Source of the DNA: Symsagittifera roscoffensis
Lineage: Eukaryota; Xenacoelomorpha; Acoela; Convolutidae
DNA length: 60,000 nucleotides
Assembly (NCBI RefSeq): GCF_963678635.1
Contig: NC_087067.1
Location: forward strand, 35,419,966-35,479,965
Reading direction: 5' to 3'
The notes beneath the pieces were generated by a model that ran no database searches, was not told the origin of the DNA, and saw only the letters and a list, made by a program, of their open reading frames with translations. The position numbers and the translations under genes are program-made. Each line of letters opens with the position of its first letter. Positions within the stretch are counted from its first letter, which is position 1. Of the stretch, positions 54,773-60,000 are shown in pieces.

Positions 54773-55581
54773 TTAGAGATAAATGGTATTCCAATGATAT
54801 TGTGTTTAATATCAGTGATATGGAATATTTGTTTAAATGGTTTATTTAAAATTTTATTTTGTTCTATTGTTCTTGTGGGGAGAAGAAATAATTGAATTTT
54901 TCCATAGTTTACTAATGTTGATCCTTGTGCTGTTGCTAGTTTACTGGATGTTTCAAGGGGCGTTAGCTTTGGGTGTAGTGATTTTATCTCATTCCATGTG
55001 GGAATGTTTATTATGTTTGATTCTGCTCCTGAATCAATTAAAAAATCAATTTCAAGATCTGGTGGTTGAAATTCTTTGCTTCTTGGACTTTCTAAAAGAA
55101 ATGGTATTGTCCAAATATTTTCTTTGGGTTGTTCTTTTTGTATATTTTGATAGATGTGATTTGTATTCAAGCATTTTGTTTTATTATTTTCATTGGATTG
55201 ATTTGTAGTGTTGATTTCGTTAGTTTCTTGTGTTGTTTGTGTGGAATGGATGGGTTCAATATAATAATTGTGGAGGAGTTCTAATTGATTTTCGTATATA
55301 TGTGATGAAAAAGGTTGTTCATATATAATAGATTCGTAGTCATTCTCGATTGCTATCATATTTATGGAGGTAGTGTTTTCTGTATCACTTTCTGAATCTG
55401 ATGATTCACAGTTTATTTGATTTAGTTGTAGTTCGTTATTTCCTGTGTCATCAATACCTGAGGGGTCTGATGTCGTTTCTGGGTTTGATTGTACTTGATT
55501 AATATTTCTTCGATATTTAGGTGTACTACTTCTGTGGCGATTGTTAGAATTATTATAATGGTTACTATTCCTGTGTGGTGA
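54748..55581 (-). CDS. pol: Retroviral-type aspartic protease, in frame after the gag stop
   Basis: This frame starts directly after the gag TAA (55584-55582) and is in phase with gag; the first ATG is at 55359. The first 25 codons continue the Asn/Arg/Ser-rich composition of the gag tail. An acidic/Ser linker follows, then the protease: FLIDSGAESN holds the catalytic Asp, and HNIIGIPFIS is the closing strand/flap-type motif. It would process the polyprotein after Gag-Pro synthesis. The organisation implies either stop-codon readthrough or a recent nonsense mutation. It ends in TGA, overlapping the next frame by about 25 bases. Confidence 0.82.
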   Translation of the reverse strand, partial: SPHRNSNHYNNSNNRHRSSTPKYRRNINQVQSNPETTSDPSGIDDTGNNELQLNQINCESSDSESDTENTTSINMIAIENDYESIIYEQPFSSHIYENQLELLHNYYIEPIHSTQTTQETNEINTTNQSNENNKTKCLNTNHIYQNIQKEQPKENIWTIPFLLESPRSKEFQPPDLEIDFLIDSGAESNIINIPTWNEIKSLHPKLTPLETSSKLATAQGSTLVNYGKIQLFLLPTRTIEQNKILNKPFKQIFHITDIKHNIIGIPFISKYIQQSTF

Positions 55582-57603
55582 TTAGGAATAATTTCTATAA
55601 CTATTATTATAACTTGAATGTCGATTTTGTGAAATATTTCGTGATCTGTTTTGATAATTATTGTTTGGTCTGTTATAGTTTGATCTATTATATGAGTTAT
55701 TCCTTGATCGATTGTTCGGGTAATTCTGGTTTCGGTTGTTTGAATAACTTCTATTCCGATTATTGGAGTAGTTTCTATTTCTATTGTATGATGAGTTTCG
55801 TAATTGATTGTTTGGATAGTAATTATTTCTTGATTGGGAATTAGATCTAGAAACAAATTTTGTTGTATTTGAATTTGATCTGGAGTAGTTATTTCGACTA
55901 TTTGGTCTTTTGTAATGATTTTGTGATGAATTTTGTGTATTTCTTCGTTCTGGTGATCTTCCTCTATAACTTGAGTTATATGGTGATTGATTTCTCGTGT
56001 AGTTGGTATTGTTCGGTAGTGGTTTTCCTGAACTGTTGTTGCTATATACATTTTTGTTCGGTAGATTTTGATCTTTTTTCATGTACTGATAGAATGATTT
56101 ATTTGGTTCCTTATATTTTTGAGGTTTGTTTTGATTGTCCTGTTGTTTTTGTCTACATTCAGAAATACTATGTCCGTATCGTCGGCAATAATTACACCAT
56201 TTTTTGAAAGATGGTTTGCCTTTAAAGTTTGGGTGTTTTTCATAAATATTGAGTATTTCAGTGATTTTTTCAACGAGGTCTGTGTCTGAATCCTGTATAT
56301 TATTGATATTTGTGGTATTTGTTTCAATTCGGTTAACATATTGTAATTTCAGATTTTCTGTTTCTTCAAGTTTCATTGTGATTTCTGCTTGCTCTAGTTT
56401 GTCTACTAGTTTTCGAAAATCTAAATCGGGCTCTCGAATTGAGGAGGGATGGGATGCTCTCTTTTTTATTGCTATTTTCCTTAATTGAGGTGTTAAGGTC
56501 ATCATTAAGATTTCTGTCATTTTTGTGTTTTTGTATTCGTGTGTATTTAGTGAGTATGCTTTTCGAACTAGTGTTTCAATACGTACTGCTAATTGTTTGA
56601 TGGTTTCATTTGGTAATCTGCGAATTTCATTACATAAAACTCTTTGTTGTTGTTTGTTTCTTTCGGAGTCAAACATTTTTGAAAATTCTTGTGTAAATCT
56701 CTTCCAATTTGATTTTATTTCTATAGGCAATACTGAAAACCAATTTTGGGCTGCGCCGTCTAGGGTTGTCTGTATCAACGCTGTGCGTCGATGTATCCAA
56801 TTTTGATGTAGTGGCGTATTAATTGGTTCAGGTCCTATATTTAAAATTAAATTTGCTGTTACTGCATTTAAATAATCTTCTACAGAATATTCAGGGTCTG
56901 TTCCTGTGAATACCATTAATGGTTTGTTTGATGTTATTGATGATCCACCCATAAGGTATGGATTCATTGTCATTTGTAATGATTCTGCTGCATTTGGCAT
57001 TTGTGAAAAATTAGAAAGTTGATTTTTTGTTATTTCGTGTTGTTGAAGATAATATGGAAGTGGTATTTCATTTTGCATTTGTGTTGGTTGATATGAGTGT
57101 GTAATCATTGGGTTTTGTGGCTGAATTGGTTGAAAAGATTGTGTATTAATTGGGTTTTGCGTTTGTATTGGTTGTTGATTTTGTGTATCTATCTGGCGTG
57201 GAGAAAAATTTCTATGATGTGTATATGGTTTCTGCATTCCTTGTCCGTGATATTCTTGGGTATATGGTGCAAATATATCTGGATGTAAGTGATCATCATC
57301 AGAGAAGAGGTAATCCGTTTGATGAGGTGTTTGTTTTTTATTTTTATTCTGTTGAAAGAATGGGTAATTTTCACTATAATCCTGTGGAGGATGTGGATTA
57401 GCCTGAAAATTAACTGAATTGGTTGTTGCCATTGGATTATTCCAATATCGAGATCTGATTTGGTTATTATGATTATTTCGTGGAGGATAGTTTGTTTTTG
57501 ATGAATGTGTATAATAATAATTATGTTCCGCAAAATTGTTTCTTGTGAATGTTCTGCGTGTTTTCGACGGTATTGTCATGGGTCTATATGTTTGGTAATC
57601 CAT
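55582..57603 (-). CDS. gag: Gag polyprotein
   Basis: 673 residues from the ATG at 57603. The N-terminal third is Gln/Asn/Pro-rich with repeated TQNPINTQSFQPIQ-like units. The middle has a capsid-like segment (LDGAAQNWFSVLP, FTQEFSKMFDSERNKQQ, LPNETIKQLAVRIETLVRKAY), typical of Ty3/gypsy Gag. A CCHC zinc knuckle (CNYCRRYGHSISEC) near residue 470 binds nucleic acid. The remaining 190 or so residues are a repetitive Asn/Arg/Ser/Tyr-rich tail. Gag ends in TAA, but the same frame continues as protease (see 54748-55581), and the low-complexity composition carries on beyond the stop. The true N terminus may lie further upstream. Confidence 0.88.
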   Translation of the reverse strand: MDYQTYRPMTIPSKTRRTFTRNNFAEHNYYYTHSSKTNYPPRNNHNNQIRSRYWNNPMATTNSVNFQANPHPPQDYSENYPFFQQNKNKKQTPHQTDYLFSDDDHLHPDIFAPYTQEYHGQGMQKPYTHHRNFSPRQIDTQNQQPIQTQNPINTQSFQPIQPQNPMITHSYQPTQMQNEIPLPYYLQQHEITKNQLSNFSQMPNAAESLQMTMNPYLMGGSSITSNKPLMVFTGTDPEYSVEDYLNAVTANLILNIGPEPINTPLHQNWIHRRTALIQTTLDGAAQNWFSVLPIEIKSNWKRFTQEFSKMFDSERNKQQQRVLCNEIRRLPNETIKQLAVRIETLVRKAYSLNTHEYKNTKMTEILMMTLTPQLRKIAIKKRASHPSSIREPDLDFRKLVDKLEQAEITMKLEETENLKLQYVNRIETNTTNINNIQDSDTDLVEKITEILNIYEKHPNFKGKPSFKKWCNYCRRYGHSISECRQKQQDNQNKPQKYKEPNKSFYQYMKKDQNLPNKNVYSNNSSGKPLPNNTNYTRNQSPYNSSYRGRSPERRNTQNSSQNHYKRPNSRNNYSRSNSNTTKFVSRSNSQSRNNYYPNNQLRNSSYNRNRNYSNNRNRSYSNNRNQNYPNNRSRNNSYNRSNYNRPNNNYQNRSRNISQNRHSSYNNSYRNYS

Positions 57604-58050
57604 TTGTGAATATTTTGGAGCAACCGAAGGTTTAACGGTTGACTGTAATGTTACCTGTGCTAGTGAAGTGTTTGTATTTCTTGGTGTTGTTAAATTTGGA
57701 CGTATTGGTGAAATACTTTGTTGTGTAGTTGTTGTTGTTTGTACAATTTCTTCATTTATGAAGTGTGATGGTGTTTGAATATCTTGTTGAGTGAGGTTCC
57801 TAGTTCCATTAAGGTTTTCATTGTGTATGACGGTCGAGTTTAAGCTGTTATTTCGCGTATCGGGTAAAAATGTATTGTAGTTTAATGGTGTTGCATCAAT
57901 TGTTAATGGTACTACTCTTACATAATCTCTGGTATAAGATATTGTACTTATTGCTTGACTTGCAATTGATTGTGGGATATTTATAAATGCATAATGAGAC
58001 CATTCGGGGTGCCAAACGTAGTCTGACTGTTCTGTGATAGCGGTGTTAAC
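57604..58050 (-). other. AUG-less open extension in frame with gag
   Basis: 149 sense codons without a stop precede the gag ATG in the same frame, bounded upstream by TAA at 58051-58053. There is no in-frame ATG. The composition is protein-like: Thr/Asn/Gln-rich, with WHPEWSHYAFINIP near the start and TRDYVRVVPLTID later. Translation would require splicing from an upstream ATG, frameshifting or a non-AUG start. The alternative is chance openness, unlikely for 149 codons in AT-rich DNA. Confidence 0.55.
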
Positions 58051-59096
58051 TTACTTAATCTTACTTAGGGGTAGTGATTGTGTTCAAGGGTTGGAGAATA
58101 GTAAATCGATCCACAAGGTTCAGGTATAATTAGAACGCGAGTAGTTCGTTAGATACTATTTTAAACTTACTAAGTCTATGGTATATCCTGGGTCTTGATA
58201 AGAGGAGGGTTCAAGTGAAGGATGAATAACCGAAGTTCTTCACTGTTTATCCTAATTTGAATGGTTAGTTTTGTTGAAAAATTTCTATTAGTCTTGGGTT
58301 TTGCGAAAGGGTTGGATAGTGAATCGACGTTTGAGGTCGTTAGACACTAACTAAGTGGGTGGGGGAGAACAAAATTGTTCTTTTTGATCCAAGGAGAGGC
58401 CTTGATGATCAAGTTTTAAAATTTAATTAAATAGAAAATGAATTAAGATCCAAGGATAAGCCTTGATGATCTGATTTTAATTTTAAGTGAATTTAAGTTT
58501 AAAATGGTTTAAATTTGTTTAAGAAAAGATTTAGTGTTTTAATGATATTAGTGAGCTTATGATTGCTGTTATGTTTTAGGTGATGAAGCTGAGACAACTG
58601 ATGATTTTATGATTACTAACAGTTTATTGTCATGCTACTAATTTTTGTTTTGATTTTCAATAAATATTTTCCAAATATGTTTTATAGAATACTGCAGAAT
58701 TTTAGGAGAACGATCTGAGATTTTTTTATCAATCGTTATTGTATATTAATATTTTGTTTAGCGCCTGAAATGAGCATGAAGATTGACTTCAAGATTTAAG
58801 TTTGCAAATGAAAATCTAAATTCATTGCTAATAAAATTCTAAATATAAAAGTTTGTGTTGGCTTTTGCCGTACTATCATATAACTATTTGGTAAGTTTCT
58901 ATTTTGTCGTATGTCGTCTCTGGTTCGAGGTCTTCTTCCAATTCCGGGTAGTTCTCTTATCGTTCGGAATATTGGCTTTGATCTATTGAGTCGTAGAGAC
59001 ATTTCGATTAAATTATCGTCGTATAACATTTTAAAAATGTTTTGTCTAAATTCTAATCTATTTTTGGTTAATTCTAAGCTATTAAGGTCTTGTTCG
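58051..59096 (-). other. Non-coding leader with repeated stem-loop and twin splice donors
   Basis: No ATG frame of note. A 30-base motif (gatccaagga...gccttgatgatc) occurs twice, at 58387-58418 and 58447-58478, and each copy can fold (ccaagg with ccttga); they are candidate packaging or dimerisation structures. At the gag-proximal end two consensus donors on the sense strand lie ten bases apart (gtaaga at 58064, gtaagt at 58054), suitable for making a spliced envelope mRNA. Confidence 0.5.
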
Positions 59097-59114
59097 AGAC
59101 TTATGGTCGCACCA
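59097..59114 (-). promoter_or_regulatory. Putative primer binding site
   Basis: Two bases after the 5' LTR the sense strand reads tggtgcgaccataagtct, starting with TGG as required to pair with a tRNA CCA end. I could not assign the tRNA with confidence. Confidence 0.6.
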
Positions 59115-59116
59115 GA

Positions 59117-59526
59117 TGAGTTATAACTGAGGTGGTTAACTCATAGAGTAATTTCGGATAGGGTACACCGTCTGCTCGTCACGCTATCTTATTTTCGGCC
59201 GGATAGATTCGTGCAACTTCTTAGTCTAATACCGATCCTAATCTTACTCTTATACTATCTAGTCTCAGGGTGTTTAACTAGTCTCTGCTAGGCTCAATAG
59301 ATCTAGGGTATACTGGTTTCTTGCGGTTGCTGAAGTCTTCATGGAGAGTCAACTAATTTCTAAGTTAAATTCAAATCTCTCTGGTGCTGAAATTACAAGT
59401 AATTCCAGCACTTACAAATAAGTGGGTTGTTAGTTAGATGGATCATGATTGGTTAATATTAAATACTTTACAGTGGTAAAATATCTAATTTATCCAATCA
59501 TAAAATGTAGTTTAGATCAGGTTCCA
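59117..59526 (-). repeat. 5' LTR of the large retroelement
   Basis: 410 bp. In sense orientation it begins TGGAACC and ends ACTCA, the usual TG...CA. Near the start it holds two inverted CCAAT-type motifs (gattggata, aaccaatcatg) around a TATTTAATATTAA TATA-like box. Differs from the 3' LTR by one G/A, one T/A and one A/T. Confidence 0.93.
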
Positions 59527-59530
59527 CTTC

Positions 59531-60000
59531 GAGTATACACATTCCATGATTTCTTTGAACAAAATAGCAAAAAATGCCCGAAAAAACTAAGGAAATTTCG
59601 CGCTTCTCAAAGTTTTTTTAAGAAAACAGAAGCCTACTTGTTTTTTTTTTGACAATTGAAAATCAGGAGGAACGTGTATTCGGCTGGTTTTTAGTCTTTC
59701 TTTACTTTTTTTGTTCTCTGCGCAGACAAAGGTACTACAAATTTTCGTCAAAGTAAGTCGAGTGATGTATAACATTGAAGCACGTTCGGTCACTGTTCGA
59801 ACAGCTTTATAAAAAAAAATTTTGAAGCTACTGCGAATTTTTTTTGAAAAAACTGCAAAGAATTGATTGAATATTTTCAACTTAATTTTGAGTTAATTTT
59901 AATTTTAAGTTAAGAGAGCTTGTAGGTCTTTTGAATTTTGTTTACCTTAGTAGTTGAAAATTTTCGTTTAACTCCAGAAAAACTTGTTGCTGAAGCTTTA
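59531..60000. other. Right flank of the large retroelement
   Basis: AT-rich with no supportable gene. A 97-codon minus-strand frame at 59587-59880 is Lys/Phe/Ser-rich without recognisable motifs. Confidence 0.4.

Larger units (their letters stand above)
42024..59526 (-). mobile_element. Complete 17.5-kb env-bearing Ty3/gypsy-like LTR retroelement
   Basis: Two 410-bp LTRs differ at only three positions by eye. The element is flanked by cttc on both sides (42020-42023, 59527-59530), or by acttc if the end is drawn one base in. The sense strand is minus. Order: 5' LTR, primer site, leader of about 1.1 kb, gag (with upstream AUG-less extension), protease, RT-RNase H-integrase, a 590-bp gap, five overlapping accessory frames including an envelope-like one, a 1.5-kb non-coding tail and 3' LTR. 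The gag-PR-RT-RH-IN order with a GPY/F-like integrase tail places it in Ty3/gypsy. It is unusually long: about 6 kb is accessory sequence. The near-identical LTRs mean recent insertion, yet several frames are interrupted. Confidence 0.93.

Noticed and set aside
51953-55208. Plus-strand hydrophobic frames opposite pol
   Set aside because: Antisense shadows of the retroelement's coding strand.
55422-56051. 209-codon minus-strand frame overlapping the gag tail
   Set aside because: An alternative reading of low-complexity Asn/Arg/Ser codons; Ile/Thr/His-rich with no motif.

Overview
This window is an AT-rich stretch of an animal nuclear genome. It holds one spliced host gene, surrounded and penetrated by transposable elements of at least five classes. 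The host gene encodes a secreted-then-membrane protein with signal peptide, EGF domain, ZP module, dibasic cleavage site and transmembrane helix. That architecture, canonical GT-AG introns, a CR1/L2-like LINE, hAT-like MITEs, a FLYWCH/MULE transposase and Ty3/gypsy elements together point to an invertebrate metazoan. I could not settle the phylum from sequence alone.

Layout. 1-2565: 3' part of a Ty3/gypsy element (end of integrase, long C-terminal extension, polypurine tract, 3' LTR). 8059-11086: a MULE-type DNA transposon with terminal inverted repeats of about 190 bp and an intact 423-aa FLYWCH-MULE transposase. 11087-27400: no convincing gene; instead hAT MITEs, a CATA microsatellite, tRNA-like segments, a hairpin-ended dispersed repeat, palindromic motifs and tandem duplications. 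27473-40205 (minus): an eight-exon EGF-ZP gene giving 493 codons, with phases that agree at every junction. Its second intron carries a 5'-truncated LINE and its last intron a MITE. 42024-59526 (minus): a complete, very young 17.5-kb LTR retroelement with 410-bp LTRs differing at 3 positions and a cttc target duplication.

The large element is the most interesting object. Reading 5' to 3' on the minus strand it has a 1-kb leader, gag, an in-frame stop followed by protease, RT-RNase H-integrase in several overlapping frames, then a roughly 6-kb accessory block. That block is a chain of five open frames, each overlapping the next by 4-35 nt: two tiny hydrophobic proteins, a Pro/Ser/Thr-rich frame with no AUG, an envelope-like glycoprotein frame with signal peptide and membrane anchor, and an unrecognised 602-aa protein. 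Several frame breaks coincide with homopolymers, so assembly indels must be separated from real recoding. I describe these breaks but do not reconstruct the proteins.
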